Shown: piece by piece, positions 1-9,124 of the stretch
Numbering within the stretch: the stretch's first letter is position 1
Layout: each line of letters opens with the position of its first letter
NCBI GenBank assembly: GCA_016868195.1
Contig: VGHQ01000010.1
Span: 1 to 35,074 of the forward strand
DNA length: 35,074 nt
Source: Betaproteobacteria bacterium
GTDB lineage: Bacteria > Pseudomonadota > Gammaproteobacteria > Burkholderiales > Methylophilaceae
Reading direction: 5' to 3'
Made by a program: the position numbers and the translations under genes
Notes under the pieces: model-generated
The model's database searches: none
What the model was told of the DNA's origin: nothing
Seen by the model: only the letters and a program-made list of their open reading frames with translations

Positions 1-2393
1 AAGGTCAATCAAAATCTCTAGCAGATATTGGCAAGACATCGCTCATTAATAATAAAAATCAAATTATCTATCTTAAAGATTTAGCTGAAATTACAGAGGG
101 ATCACTCCCCACTATAAGCGCTGCATCAATAAATGGTGTCGAAGGAGTTTATTTATCAGTTCAAGGTCAATTAGGTTCGAATACATACAAACTGACACAA
201 CTTATTGAATCAGCGTTAAAAGACCTGAATCAAACACTTCTTCAACAAGAAATCAAAATTAACCCTGAACTATTTAGACCTGCAAATTTTATTGATGTCT
301 CAATTAAAGGCGTACGATTTGATATATTAATTGGTTCATTACTTGTCATTGTAGTGTTATTTTTATTTCTTTTTAATTTTAGAACAGCCTTTATTTCGGT
401 AACTGCTATTCCTCTTTCTCTGCTTACAGCAATTATAGTATTAAGCTATTTTAATCTGGGACTAAATATTATGGTTTTAAGTGGCCTTGCCATTGCTTTG
501 GGAGAAGTTGTTGATGATGCCATAATTGATTCTGAAAATATTTTTAGGCGACTAAAAGAAAACAATAAATTAAAAAATCCTGAGTCTATTGTCAAAGTTG
601 TTTACGACGCATCTATGGAAGTAAGAAGTTCCGTTGTATATGCCACAATGATCGTAGTTACCGTTTTTCTTCCCTTACTCACATTAAATGGTGTAGCAGG
701 AAAGCTTTTTGGGCCTTTGGGTATAGCTTATATTTTTTCAATCTTAGCTTCACTTATAGTCGCATTAACTGTAACACCAGCATTATCTTATCTACTTCTT
801 GGTAAATTAAATTTCAAATCGTCCGAATCTCCAATAATGACCTTCATAAAAAATAAATACATTAAACTTTTATATTTAATTGAAAAAAAATCGACTGCCA
901 TTACATTATTCACCTTTACTTTTATCTTAATTGGATTTTCACTTATTCCATTATTTAAAACACAATTTATTCCCCCCCTTCATGAGGGACATTTTATTAT
1001 GCATATGACATCTCTTCCTGGAACTTCAGAAAGAGAAATGCTTCGCGTAGGTGATGAAATTAGTTTAAAAATTCGAAATATTCCAGGAGTAAAGTCTGTT
1101 GCACAATGGGTAGGTAGGTCGCCCATGGGTGCTGATACTTTTGGAACTCACTATAGTGAATTTGAAATAGAACTGAAGGAGTCAGATGGTCCAACCCAAA
1201 ATCGAATTTTAAAGAAAATTGAAAATTTAACCCAAAATAATAATTATGTGGGCTTAAATTTTGCGATCAACACTTTTTTAACTGAACGTATCGAAGAGAC
1301 AATTTCAGGATACTACTCCTCCGTAGTAATCAATATTTTTGGGACCAATCTTGATAGTATCGATCAAGATACTCAAAAAATATCTTCAGCACTCGCATCT
1401 ATTAAAGGTGTTAAAAATATTAATATTGTCTCGCCTGCAGGCACTCCACAAATTACTATACATTTATTATCTGAGAAACTCAGTCAATGGGGTATCCAAA
1501 AAACTGATTTATTGAATGTTATTCGAACTGCTTTTGAAGGTCTTCCAGTAGCCCTAGTTTACGAAGGAAATTTTAAAGTCAATATTTCTGTCATTTTAAA
1601 TAAAAATTTTCGTGATGATATTACAGACATTCAAAAGCTCCCAATTATGGGAGCTGATGGAAGAATAGTTCAACTGGGTCAAGTCGCCTATATCGCGCAA
1701 GAAAATGGGAGATCTAAAATTCTTCATCAAGGAGGTAAACGTATTCAGGCCATTACAGCTGATATTGATGAGCGAGATATTAATGATTTTAATAGTGATC
1801 TAAAAAATAAACTAAATGCACTTAAATTAAATCAAGGAAATTATTTTGAAATTACAGGGGCGGCCGAGGCAAATGCCAAATCACAAGAAGAGTTAATTGT
1901 TCATTCAATTATTGCAGGTGCAGGTATCTTGCTAATGCTTTATGTAGCTTTTGGCAACTTAAGAAATCTATTGCTTACACTTTTTAATCTCCCTTTTGCA
2001 CTTATCGGGGGTGTTTTTGCTGTTACTTTTAATGCAGGGTGGATTTCTATTGGTTCGCTTGTAGGATTCGTAACACTTTTCGGAATTACTTTAAGAAATT
2101 CTATTATGCTAATCTCACACTATCAACATCTTATCGAAATTGAAGGTTACCATTGGAATCTAGAGACTTGTATTAAAGGGGCCTCGGAGAGATTGCCCTC
2201 AATTTTAATGACAGCTATTGTGACCGCTTTGGGCTTACTTCCTCTAGCATTAGGAAGTGGCCAACCCGGAAAGGAAATTGAAGGGCCTATGGCTACCATC
2301 ATTGTTGGAGGACTTGTAACATCGACCATTTTAAACTTATTAATATTACCCAGTATCATGTTACATTTTGGCAAATTTGTAAAAAGAGATTAA
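1..2393 (+). CDS. RND-family efflux transporter permease subunit, 5'-truncated by the window edge
   Basis: Inner-membrane, proton-driven pump of the resistance-nodulation-division superfamily, normally working with a periplasmic adaptor and an outer-membrane channel. The reading frame is open from base 3, so about 796 residues are present of a family length near 1,020-1,050; the N-terminal quarter lies outside the window. An internal ATG at 354 is not the start, because the upstream codons continue a porter domain. Hydrophobic clusters flank a second periplasmic loop, as expected for TM2-6 and TM8-12. The TM4 motif reads GEVVDDAIIDSEN, keeping the two adjacent Asp of the proton relay (AcrB type), while the late helix reads GITLRNSIMLISHY, like heavy-metal or CzcA-like members. 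Substrate cannot be told: metal ions or organic compounds are both possible. It ends one base before the convergent pabB stop. Family assignment is secure, subfamily less so. Confidence 0.9.
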   Translation, partial: GQSKSLADIGKTSLINNKNQIIYLKDLAEITEGSLPTISAASINGVEGVYLSVQGQLGSNTYKLTQLIESALKDLNQTLLQQEIKINPELFRPANFIDVSIKGVRFDILIGSLLVIVVLFLFLFNFRTAFISVTAIPLSLLTAIIVLSYFNLGLNIMVLSGLAIALGEVVDDAIIDSENIFRRLKENNKLKNPESIVKVVYDASMEVRSSVVYATMIVVTVFLPLLTLNGVAGKLFGPLGIAYIFSILASLIVALTVTPALSYLLLGKLNFKSSESPIMTFIKNKYIKLLYLIEKKSTAITLFTFTFILIGFSLIPLFKTQFIPPLHEGHFIMHMTSLPGTSEREMLRVGDEISLKIRNIPGVKSVAQWVGRSPMGADTFGTHYSEFEIELKESDGPTQNRILKKIENLTQNNNYVGLNFAINTFLTERIEETISGYYSSVVINIFGTNLDSIDQDTQKISSALASIKGVKNINIVSPAGTPQITIHLLSEKLSQWGIQKTDLLNVIRTAFEGLPVALVYEGNFKVNISVILNKNFRDDITDIQKLPIMGADGRIVQLGQVAYIAQENGRSKILHQGGKRIQAITADIDERDINDFNSDLKNKLNALKLNQGNYFEITGAAEANAKSQEELIVHSIIAGAGILLMLYVAFGNLRNLLLTLFNLPFALIGGVFAVTFNAGWISIGSLVGFVTLFGITLRNSIMLISHYQHLIEIEGYHWNLETCIKGASERLPSILMTAIVTALGLLPLALGSGQPGKEIEGPMATIIVGGLVTSTILNLLILPSIMLHFGKFVKRD

Positions 2394-2394
2394 T

Positions 2395-3777
2395 TTAATC
2401 TTTTTTAAAGAAGTTAATCCATTTCCGAATGTTAGACGCTTTAAATGCAATCTCATCAAATTCATTTTTGGCCTTTGACTGAGCAACGATACCGCCGCCT
2501 GAATAAAAATGAAGCGTATTATCTTTTCTGATTATGGTTCTAATTGCAATGTTAGTATCCATATTATGATTGAAACCAATATATCCAATTGAGCCACAGT
2601 AGACATCTCGTCTATGTGGTTCTAAGTCGCCGATAATCTCCATGGATCTAATTTTGGGTGTACCAGTAATTGATCCGCCTGGAAAAGAGTCTTTAAGTAA
2701 TTTTGTTAATGTCGAATTAGGTTTTAACGTTCCTTCAATAACACTTTCTAGGTGATGAACATTACTATATGACTTGAGTTCGCAAAGTGCTTTCACCTTA
2801 ATACTTCCTGGAATACAATTTTTACTTAAATCGTTGCGAAGTAAATCGACAATCATTAGATTTTCTGCCCGATCTTTTTCACTTGTAAGTAATTTTTCAG
2901 CATTTTCCCTATCTTTTTGAGGGTTGCTATCTCTTGGCTCAGTTCCTTTGATTGGTCTCGTTTCTATGTGTCTATTGTGAGATTGAATAAATCTTTCTGG
3001 TGATCCACATAAAATATCAAAATCATCAAAGTGAATATAAGCCATAAAAGGAGCGCGATTAATCTCTCTTAATTTCTTATATCCAACCCAACTGTCACCT
3101 TCACAAGAGACAATATATTTATTAGAGATATTTATTTGATAAACATCCCCTTCTTTAATGAAAGATAAAATTTTATTAACAATAAAATCATACGCTTCAA
3201 AATTTAATAGCGATCTAATTGTTGAATTAATTTTAAAAGATTGATTATTTGGTTTTACGCTTTTTATTTTTATGCTAAGTCTAGTTAAATAATCTTTTGT
3301 ATCTTTATTTACAAGGTGGGATACAAGATACGCTTTTTTGTCTTGATGGTCTACAATCAAAGCCCAGTCATAAATGCCGACCATCATCAAAGGTATGCCA
3401 ATGTGTTCTTTTTTATTCTGAAAGATTGACTGACCTAATTCATACGAAAAATATCCTAAAGCTCCGCCTGTGAATGGCAAGGATGTTTCTTGAATATCAA
3501 AACCTGAAAGAATTTCTTCTAAAATATCAAAAGGGTTACCTTTTGTAATTTTTTTGAGATTATTTTCCTCAATACTAACGCTAAAGTCATCTGCAATTAT
3601 TTTAATAAATGGTTGGCTTACTATAATGTCGTATCTAGATTTCTCAGAAATATTTTCATCTAAGCCATTTTGGATTCCACTATCCAAATAGAAAGACCAT
3701 GGGTCATTAGCAATAGCCTCAAAATAAATAGAGCTATCTGGCACGTATGGCAAGGGAATGAGGTGTGTATTATTCAA
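2395..3777 (-). CDS. pabB: Aminodeoxychorismate synthase component I
   Basis: Converts chorismate plus ammonia (supplied by the PabA glutaminase) to 4-amino-4-deoxychorismate for folate synthesis; cytoplasmic. The 460-residue product has the N-terminal anthranilate synthase I-like region followed by the chorismate-binding domain. Motifs seen include GGALGYFSYELG, DVYQINISNKY, PIKGTEPR, IVDLLRNDLSKN and PGGSITGTPK, the last typical of PabB/TrpE active sites. PabB is favoured over TrpE by the PIKGT motif (the Lys is diagnostic of aminodeoxychorismate synthase) and the ending. No C-terminal PabC lyase fusion is present. The start is uncertain: no in-frame ATG exists and the given start is TTG at 3775-3777, with an AGG about 12 bases upstream as the only Shine-Dalgarno candidate. 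It lies downstream of hxlB, separated by a strong inverted repeat, and converges on the RND gene. Confidence 0.9.
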   Translation of the reverse strand: MNNTHLIPLPYVPDSSIYFEAIANDPWSFYLDSGIQNGLDENISEKSRYDIIVSQPFIKIIADDFSVSIEENNLKKITKGNPFDILEEILSGFDIQETSLPFTGGALGYFSYELGQSIFQNKKEHIGIPLMMVGIYDWALIVDHQDKKAYLVSHLVNKDTKDYLTRLSIKIKSVKPNNQSFKINSTIRSLLNFEAYDFIVNKILSFIKEGDVYQINISNKYIVSCEGDSWVGYKKLREINRAPFMAYIHFDDFDILCGSPERFIQSHNRHIETRPIKGTEPRDSNPQKDRENAEKLLTSEKDRAENLMIVDLLRNDLSKNCIPGSIKVKALCELKSYSNVHHLESVIEGTLKPNSTLTKLLKDSFPGGSITGTPKIRSMEIIGDLEPHRRDVYCGSIGYIGFNHNMDTNIAIRTIIRKDNTLHFYSGGGIVAQSKAKNEFDEIAFKASNIRKWINFFKKD

Positions 3778-3823
3778 AAGGTGTTGATACCTAAGCTTAT
3801 AAATGTAAATTATAAGCTGATTA

Positions 3824-3858
3824 AATAATTAAGGGCGCTTAAAGCGCCCTTAATTATT
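3824..3858 (-). terminator. Perfect 17-bp inverted repeat after hxlB
   Basis: Arms 3824-3840 and 3842-3858 are exact reverse complements around one central base; in RNA this gives a roughly 15-bp stem with a GC-rich core (GGGCGC/GCGCCC) and A/T-rich flanks. It lies about 60 bases past the hxlB stop and about 50 bases before pabB, on the path of minus-strand transcription. The AT flanks give an A-tract/U-tract on each side, so it could stop transcripts or protect the 3' end of hxlB mRNA. No long pure U run follows, so termination efficiency is uncertain. Confidence 0.65.
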
Positions 3859-3917
3859 AACTAAAGCTATGAATGACTATTTATTTAACAGCATTTTCGA
3901 GCTCTAATTTATTGACC

Positions 3918-4451
3918 TTACTCAAGATTTGCGTGAATAGCTCGCATACCCTCTTCTGTTAATCCTTTAGCATGAATCAATTCCGAAATCACTGCTTCTA
4001 AATAGATTAAAGTAGATAATTCGAATGTGGTACCCATAGGCATACCTTTAGTGAGGCCGAAAGAATCATCATTACCAATTTGAATAGTTAAATCAGCCAT
4101 GTCAGACATAGGTGATTTATTTTTCATGGAGATTACAACAATTTTTGCACCTTTTGATTTGGCTGTTTCGAGAAGTGGTAGAAGTGTTTTTGTGCCGCCC
4201 GAACCTGAAATCACTAAAAATAAATCTCCAGATTTAATAGCTGGCGTCACAATTTCACCCACCATATTCACTTGATAGCCGCTATGCACGAGACGCATTG
4301 CAAAAAAACGTGAAACAAGTCCTGATCGTCCAGCACCACCAACGAAAATACGGCCTGCCTCATCAACAAGCTTAAGAAGTTTAGGTGCATTGCTTTGTTC
4401 GGTCACTGATAAAACGCTTGAGATTTTATCTAATAATAATTTTTGATGCAT
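3918..4451 (-). CDS. hxlB: 6-phospho-3-hexuloisomerase
   Basis: Isomerises D-arabino-3-hexulose 6-phosphate to fructose 6-phosphate, the second step of the RuMP cycle of formaldehyde assimilation. The 177-residue protein is a single SIS (sugar isomerase) domain, the usual length for HxlB/Phi. Visible motifs are GGAGRSGLVSRFFAMR near residue 37, the phosphate-binding VISGSGGT near residue 80, and the C-terminal EEGMRAIHANLE typical of methylotroph enzymes. The ATG at 4449-4451 has an AAGGG Shine-Dalgarno six bases upstream. It lies about 100 bases downstream of hxlA on the same strand with a terminator hairpin between them, so expression may depend on read-through. The pairing with hxlA makes the function very secure. 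Confidence 0.96.
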   Translation of the reverse strand: MHQKLLLDKISSVLSVTEQSNAPKLLKLVDEAGRIFVGGAGRSGLVSRFFAMRLVHSGYQVNMVGEIVTPAIKSGDLFLVISGSGGTKTLLPLLETAKSKGAKIVVISMKNKSPMSDMADLTIQIGNDDSFGLTKGMPMGTTFELSTLIYLEAVISELIHAKGLTEEGMRAIHANLE

Positions 4452-4484
4452 ATTTAACCCTTTTATTTAAAAATAAAAAACTAT

Positions 4485-4519
4485 AAAAAAAATCCCGACT
4501 CATTACTAAGTCGGGATTT
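4485..4519 (-). terminator. Rho-independent terminator between hxlA and hxlB
   Basis: On the minus strand, stem AAATCCCGACT/AGTCGGGATTT (11 bp, positions 4509-4519 and 4490-4500) encloses a loop of 8 bases and is followed by further U residues (total A8 on the plus strand, 4485-4492) and then a U-rich stretch. It starts about 30 bases after the hxlA stop. This is a textbook intrinsic terminator placed inside a two-gene pathway unit. Confidence 0.88.
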
Positions 4520-4551
4520 AATTCAGTTCATTAATAATTGTTTCTTAACAA

Positions 4552-5184
4552 TTATCCATGAGCAATTTTTGTGATTTCTGCAGCAGCCGCCGCTGGATCA
4601 GGAGCACCGTAAATTGCAGCACCAGCCACAATAATTGATGCGCCAGCATCTTTAACTTGCTTAGTAGTAGCAGCTTTAACACCACCAGCCACTGAAATCT
4701 TAGCACCTGTTTTAAGTGCAGCAATTGCAGCTAAGTCAGCAAATGGTGTGTGGCCAGCAGCTTGAGCATCGAGACCAGTATGGACACCAATGATATGTGC
4801 ACCAGCAGCAACACACTCTTTTGCTAATGCTTCTTTATTTGGAACATTAATCATATCCACCTGAACTTCTTTGCCATATTTTTTTGCAGCAGCAACAACG
4901 CCCTTGATTGTGGCAATTCCGGAGGCACCGAGCACTGTACAAATATCAGCGCCAGCTTTATAAAAAGGTTCTGCCTCGTACTCTCCAGCATCCATGGTCT
5001 TCAAATCAACAAGAATCTTGTTCTTAGGAAATTTATTTTTTAATGTTTCAAGAAGCTTAATACCATTATGCTTAATGCATGGTGTGCCAATTTCAAGAAT
5101 GTCCACGTGCGGAGCAACTTTCGTTGCTAATGCAACTGTTGCGTCAAAATCTAATGAATCTAATGCCATTTGTGTTAAAGCCAT
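4552..5184 (-). CDS. hxlA: 3-hexulose-6-phosphate synthase
   Basis: Condenses formaldehyde with ribulose 5-phosphate to give D-arabino-3-hexulose 6-phosphate, the first step of the RuMP cycle; cytoplasmic, Mg-dependent. The 210-residue protein belongs to the orotidine-monophosphate-decarboxylase superfamily (TIM barrel) and has the normal length. Visible active-site motifs are EIGTPCIKHNG, LVDLKTMDAGEYEA with the conserved D-x-K-x-x-D, DICTVLGASG, and the late phosphate-binding AGGVKAATT. The ATG at 5182-5184 has a GGAG ribosome-binding site. A strong sigma-70-type promoter sits about 80 bases upstream, consistent with the very high expression known for this enzyme in methylotrophs. It is followed by an intrinsic terminator and then hxlB. 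The Ala-rich C-terminus fits family members. Standalone, not fused to HxlB. Confidence 0.97.
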   Translation of the reverse strand: MALTQMALDSLDFDATVALATKVAPHVDILEIGTPCIKHNGIKLLETLKNKFPKNKILVDLKTMDAGEYEAEPFYKAGADICTVLGASGIATIKGVVAAAKKYGKEVQVDMINVPNKEALAKECVAAGAHIIGVHTGLDAQAAGHTPFADLAAIAALKTGAKISVAGGVKAATTKQVKDAGASIIVAGAAIYGAPDPAAAAAEITKIAHG

Positions 5185-5229
5185 GGTTTTTTCTCCGTAT
5201 TTATTACAAGTTTTCTAAAGTTGTTCGTT

Positions 5230-5258
5230 GCTAAAAAGAAGTTTGAACTTCATGAAGC
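5230..5258 (-). promoter_or_regulatory. Two mutually exclusive small hairpins in the hxlA leader
   Basis: In the predicted 5' leader the minus strand carries CTTCATGAAG (5249-5258) and GAAGTTCAAACTTC (5238-5251) overlapping by their shared bases, so only one can fold at a time. The second is followed by five U residues (5233-5237). The stems are short and GC-poor; they may simply stabilise the mRNA 5' end. A regulatory role is speculative. Confidence 0.25.
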
Positions 5259-5267
5259 AGACCTTTA

Positions 5268-5296
5268 ATAGTATAGAGCTATTGGTCTTATGTCAA
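5268..5296 (-). promoter_or_regulatory. Strong sigma-70-type promoter of hxlA
   Basis: On the minus strand a perfect -35 TTGACA (5291-5296) is followed after 17 bases by TACTAT (5268-5273), or after 15 bases by the better -10 match TATACT (5270-5275). Transcription would begin near 5262, giving a leader of about 75 bases before the hxlA ATG. The match agrees with the high output expected for hexulose-phosphate synthase. Confidence 0.75.
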
Positions 5297-5352
5297 TCCT
5301 TAGCCTCGTGATTTAATAATCATTTCTTATCAGTTTTGTGACAAGAAAAGAT

Positions 5353-6303
5353 TTATAGCTTCTCGTTAAGCGCTGTTTCGAGTTTGTTTTGATCGACTAC
5401 GAAACCTCGAATACCCTCTGCAAGTTTTTCAGTTGCCATCGCATCTTCATTCAATGAGAAACGGAATTCATCCTCAGTCATCTTAGCAGGGGCTGCTTTT
5501 GTAGCCCCACCATCTTTAAGAACGCGCGGTAAGTCACCTTGGGTTGCTTCAAGTTCTTGAAGAAGATTTGGAGCGATCGTTAGACGATCACAACCTGCTA
5601 AGGCTGTAATTTCTCCAATATTTCTAAATGAGGCGCCCATCACAACTGTTTTGTATCCATGTTCTTTGTAGTAAGCATAAATCTTGCGCACAGATAACAC
5701 GCCAGGATCTTCATCAGATGAGTAGGTATTCCCTGTTTTAGCTTTATACCAATCAAGGATACGACCTACGAATGGCGAAATAAGGAATACTCCTGCTTCA
5801 GCGCAAGCACGGGCTTGGCCAAAACCAAAAAGAAGCGTTAAGTTACAGTTAATATTTTCTTTTTCTAAAATTTCACCTGCTTTAATGCCTTCCCATGTTG
5901 AAGCTAATTTAATAAGCACGCGATCTTTTTGAACGCCCGCTTCTTCATAAAGAGCAATTAATTTACGTCCTTTTTTAACCATCGCATCAATATTGAAAGA
6001 CAAGCGAGCATCCACTTCAGTTGAAATACGACCAGGGATATGTTTTAGAATTTCCAGACCCACAAGCACAGCCAACTTGTCAGCTGCATCCTCAATTTGA
6101 TGCGATTTGTTGCTACTTTTCGATTTTGCATAAGTAATCGCTTCTTTAATCATGGGCTCGCATTGAGGAAGGGTACTTGCTTTCAAAAGTAAGGATGGAT
6201 TTGTTGTTGCGTCAACAGGCTTTACTGTTTTTATTGCTTCCACGTCACCTGTATCTGCAACTATTGTTGTCATGCCTTTTAGTTGTTCTAATAAGGTTGC
6301 CAT
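5353..6303 (-). CDS. tal: Transaldolase
   Basis: Transfers dihydroxyacetone units between sugar phosphates (sedoheptulose 7-phosphate plus glyceraldehyde 3-phosphate to erythrose 4-phosphate plus fructose 6-phosphate); here it serves regeneration of ribulose 5-phosphate in the RuMP cycle. The 316-residue length and motifs match the TalA/TalB type: [13 protein letters not shown] near residue 31, [14 protein letters not shown] with the Schiff-base lysine at K132 (same number as in E. coli TalB), [20 protein letters not shown], and [12 protein letters not shown]. The ATG at 6301-6303 has GGAGA about nine bases upstream. It is upstream of hxlA on the same strand, but the 168-base gap holds hxlA's own promoter, so the two are probably separately controlled. 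Divergent from ppsA. Confidence 0.97.
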   Translation of the reverse strand: MATLLEQLKGMTTIVADTGDVEAIKTVKPVDATTNPSLLLKASTLPQCEPMIKEAITYAKSKSSNKSHQIEDAADKLAVLVGLEILKHIPGRISTEVDARLSFNIDAMVKKGRKLIALYEEAGVQKDRVLIKLASTWEGIKAGEILEKENINCNLTLLFGFGQARACAEAGVFLISPFVGRILDWYKAKTGNTYSSDEDPGVLSVRKIYAYYKEHGYKTVVMGASFRNIGEITALAGCDRLTIAPNLLQELEATQGDLPRVLKDGGATKAAPAKMTEDEFRFSLNEDAMATEKLAEGIRGFVVDQNKLETALNEKL

Positions 6304-6760
6304 TGCTGTAAATCTCCAAAAAATGATGTCTTTGAAACCCGATCTAAAATTATATATGAATTGGCACGTAATCTAGCAGATTCAACATATGTTTTATGGA
6401 TAAAAATTTTTAGGTGTAATTTCAACACATCTTTCAAATATACTTAAATAATAATAAGTAAAATTTGTAATTATCTGTACTTAACAGATTTTAATTAATT
6501 TTAGATACATTTTAGCTACAATTATGAGCATATTATTTAATCTCATTTCTTTTTTGTGTCTCATTAGGAAATTACATCACTCTCAACCCATTTCACTAAA
6601 TCTTTAGGCTAAGGATTTAGATGACAATAAGAGGTTAATTTGGCAAAATGACGTCTTTTTATGGCATCTCATTTTAAAGATTTTTAACCATCTTTGTCGT
6701 GAAACCCATTACTAAAGATTGAATTCTTAAATTCTTCAAGTTATTAACCTAAAGGCCTTT
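6304..6760. other. Non-coding intergenic region between divergent tal and ppsA
   Basis: This 457-base AT-rich gap holds the control regions of tal and ppsA. I see a candidate tal -10 near 6349 and a ppsA Shine-Dalgarno-like AAGG just before the ATG at 6761. No convincing open frame, RNA gene, strong hairpin or repeat was recognised. A full ppsA promoter with both boxes could not be picked out. Confidence 0.6.
6349..6354 (-). promoter_or_regulatory. Candidate -10 box for tal
   Basis: The minus strand reads TATAAT here, about 46 bases upstream of the tal ATG, giving a leader of roughly 40 bases with the GGAGA ribosome-binding site. No good -35 hexamer is seen at 16-18 bases, so this rests on the -10 alone. 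Confidence 0.4.
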
Positions 6761-9124
6761 ATGTCATCACATATTATTCCATTAGAAAATCTTCGAAATA
6801 CAGATGTTGGTTCTGTGGGAGGAAAGAATGCGTCATTAGGTGAAATGATTTCACAGCTTAATGCAAAAGGTGTCAGAGTCCCTAGGGGCTTTGCAACGAC
6901 AGCATTGGCATTTAGAGAATTTTTAGCTCACAATAAACTTGACGATAAAATTGCTGATGAACTAAAAACATTAAATACAGATGTTACGGATGCCCTAGCT
7001 GTCAGCGGTAAAAAAATTAGACAATGGATTACTGATACCCCCTTCCCTTCTTCTTTAGAAAAAGCTATTGAGGAAAATTACACGCGACTCACAAAGAACT
7101 CTGCTGAGGGCACTACTTTTGCGGTTAGATCTTCTGCTACTGCAGAAGACTTACCTGATGCTTCTTTTGCAGGTCAGCAAGAAAGCTTTTTAAATATTCA
7201 TGGCATTGAAAATATTAAGCATGCAATCAAAGAAGTATTCGCATCGCTTTATAACGACCGCGCTATTTCTTATCGCGTGCACAAGGGTTTTGTACACGCT
7301 GATGTTGCGATTTCAGCAGGTGTTCAACAAATGGTAAGAAGTGACATTGGCTGTTCCGGTGTGATGTTTACGATCGACACTGAATCAGGATTTAAAGATG
7401 TGGTATTTATCACTGCCTCTTATGGCTTAGGTGAGACGGTGGTTCAAGGCGCTGTGAACCCAGATGAATTCTATGTTTTTAAGCCTCTTTTAAAAGAAGG
7501 AAAGCCTGCGATCGTTAGAAGATCGATTGGATCCAAAAAAATTAAAATGGTCTTTAGTGATGCTACACAAGCTGGAAAAAGCACACACACCATTGATGTT
7601 AGTCCCAAAGAAAGCGATTCATTTAGCCTCAACGATGAAGACATTTTAGAACTTGCTCAATATGCTGAAACTATTGAATCACACTATGGATGTCCTATGG
7701 ATATTGAATGGGGTAAAAATGGTTTAGACGGAAAAATTTATATTCTCCAAGCAAGGCCTGAGACTGTTAAATCGCAATCAAATAATGCAGTTGAAATTTT
7801 TAAATTAAAAGGAAGTGGTAAAGCGATTGTAGCTGGACGCGCAGTGACCCAAAAAATTGGTGTCGGTCCAGTTCGTATTGTAAAAGATCCTTCCGAAATG
7901 CATGCGGTTCAACCTGGTGATGTCTTGGTTGCAGACATGACTGACCCTAACTGGGAACCAGTGATGAAAAGAGCATCAGCACTTGTTACGAACCGCGGTG
8001 GTCGAACATGTCATGCTGCCATCATTGCGCGAGAACTTGGTATTCCTGCGATTGTAGGTAGTGTGAATGCCACTACACTTTTACAAGATGGAGATATGGT
8101 AACTGTTTGTTGTTCAGAGGGTGAAACTGGTCTTGTTTTTCATGGTGCACTTGAATACGAAGTTAATACGGAAAAAGAAACTGTCCTTCCGACACCGCCG
8201 GTAAAAATCATGATGAACGTTGGTAACCCTGATATGGCATTTACGTTTGCACAAATTCCAAATGATGGTGTAGGCTTAGCGCGTCTCGAATTTGTCATCA
8301 ATAATATGATCGGCATTCATCCGAAAGCCATATTAAATTATTCAGCGATGCCACAAGATATACAAAAACAAATTACACATCGCGCACGTGGTTATCCTAA
8401 CCCCAAACAATTTTATATTGAGAAAGTGGCTGAGGGCGTTGCAACCATTGCGGCAGCATTTTACCCAAAACCAGTCATTGTAAGAACTTCTGATTTTAAA
8501 TCTAATGAATATAAAAAGTTAGTTGGTGGAGACATCTACGAACCTGATGAAGAAAATCCAATGATTGGATTTAGAGGTGCAGCGCGCTACATGTCAGAAG
8601 ACTTTAAAGAATGTTTTGTCATGGAATGCCAAGCCATGAAAAAAGTAAGAGAAACTTTTGGTTTAACGAATGTAGAAATTATGATTCCATTTGTTAGAAC
8701 CCTAGACGAAGCAAAAGAAGTGACAACCATTATGGCGGCTAACGGGCTTAAACGTGGCGACTATGGACTTCGCTTGATTATGATGTGTGAAGTGCCATCA
8801 AATGCAATCTTAGCTGAAGCATTTCTTGATTACTTCGATGGATTTTCGATTGGATCAAATGATTTAACACAACTTACGCTGGGTACTGATCGTGACTCAG
8901 GCATTTTGGCAGATAATTTTGATGAAAGAAATGATGCTGTGAAAGCACTTATAGAAATGGCAATTACTGCAGCCAAGAAAACAAAAAAATATATTGGCAT
9001 TTGTGGGCAAGGCCCATCAGATCACCCTGACTTTGCTGAATGGTTAGTGAAAGGAGGTATTTCATCAATGTCACTTAATCCTGATACTGTAGTTAATACT
9101 TGGAAGCGTATTAGCCAAAAATAA
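6761..9124 (+). CDS. ppsA: Phosphoenolpyruvate synthase
   Basis: Makes PEP from pyruvate and ATP, releasing AMP and phosphate; the gluconeogenic entry from C3 acids and, in methylotrophs, a node between RuMP-derived pyruvate and biosynthesis. The 787-residue length is typical. Domain order: N-terminal ATP-grasp/pyruvate-phosphate dikinase nucleotide-binding domain ([11 protein letters not shown] near residue 18, [20 protein letters not shown]), central swivelling phosphohistidine domain with [18 protein letters not shown] (catalytic His418), and C-terminal PEP-binding barrel ([52 protein letters not shown]). The ATG at 6761 is preceded by AAGG five bases away. The stop overlaps by one base the ATG of ppsR, which implies translational coupling with its own regulator. 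Confidence 0.97.
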   Translation: MSSHIIPLENLRNTDVGSVGGKNASLGEMISQLNAKGVRVPRGFATTALAFREFLAHNKLDDKIADELKTLNTDVTDALAVSGKKIRQWITDTPFPSSLEKAIEENYTRLTKNSAEGTTFAVRSSATAEDLPDASFAGQQESFLNIHGIENIKHAIKEVFASLYNDRAISYRVHKGFVHADVAISAGVQQMVRSDIGCSGVMFTIDTESGFKDVVFITASYGLGETVVQGAVNPDEFYVFKPLLKEGKPAIVRRSIGSKKIKMVFSDATQAGKSTHTIDVSPKESDSFSLNDEDILELAQYAETIESHYGCPMDIEWGKNGLDGKIYILQARPETVKSQSNNAVEIFKLKGSGKAIVAGRAVTQKIGVGPVRIVKDPSEMHAVQPGDVLVADMTDPNWEPVMKRASALVTNRGGRTCHAAIIARELGIPAIVGSVNATTLLQDGDMVTVCCSEGETGLVFHGALEYEVNTEKETVLPTPPVKIMMNVGNPDMAFTFAQIPNDGVGLARLEFVINNMIGIHPKAILNYSAMPQDIQKQITHRARGYPNPKQFYIEKVAEGVATIAAAFYPKPVIVRTSDFKSNEYKKLVGGDIYEPDEENPMIGFRGAARYMSEDFKECFVMECQAMKKVRETFGLTNVEIMIPFVRTLDEAKEVTTIMAANGLKRGDYGLRLIMMCEVPSNAILAEAFLDYFDGFSIGSNDLTQLTLGTDRDSGILADNFDERNDAVKALIEMAITAAKKTKKYIGICGQGPSDHPDFAEWLVKGGISSMSLNPDTVVNTWKRISQK

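Noticed and set aside
6304-6760. Possible small RNA in the tal-ppsA gap
   Set aside because: No strong promoter-terminator pair or stable stem was seen; only short weak stems in AT-rich sequence.
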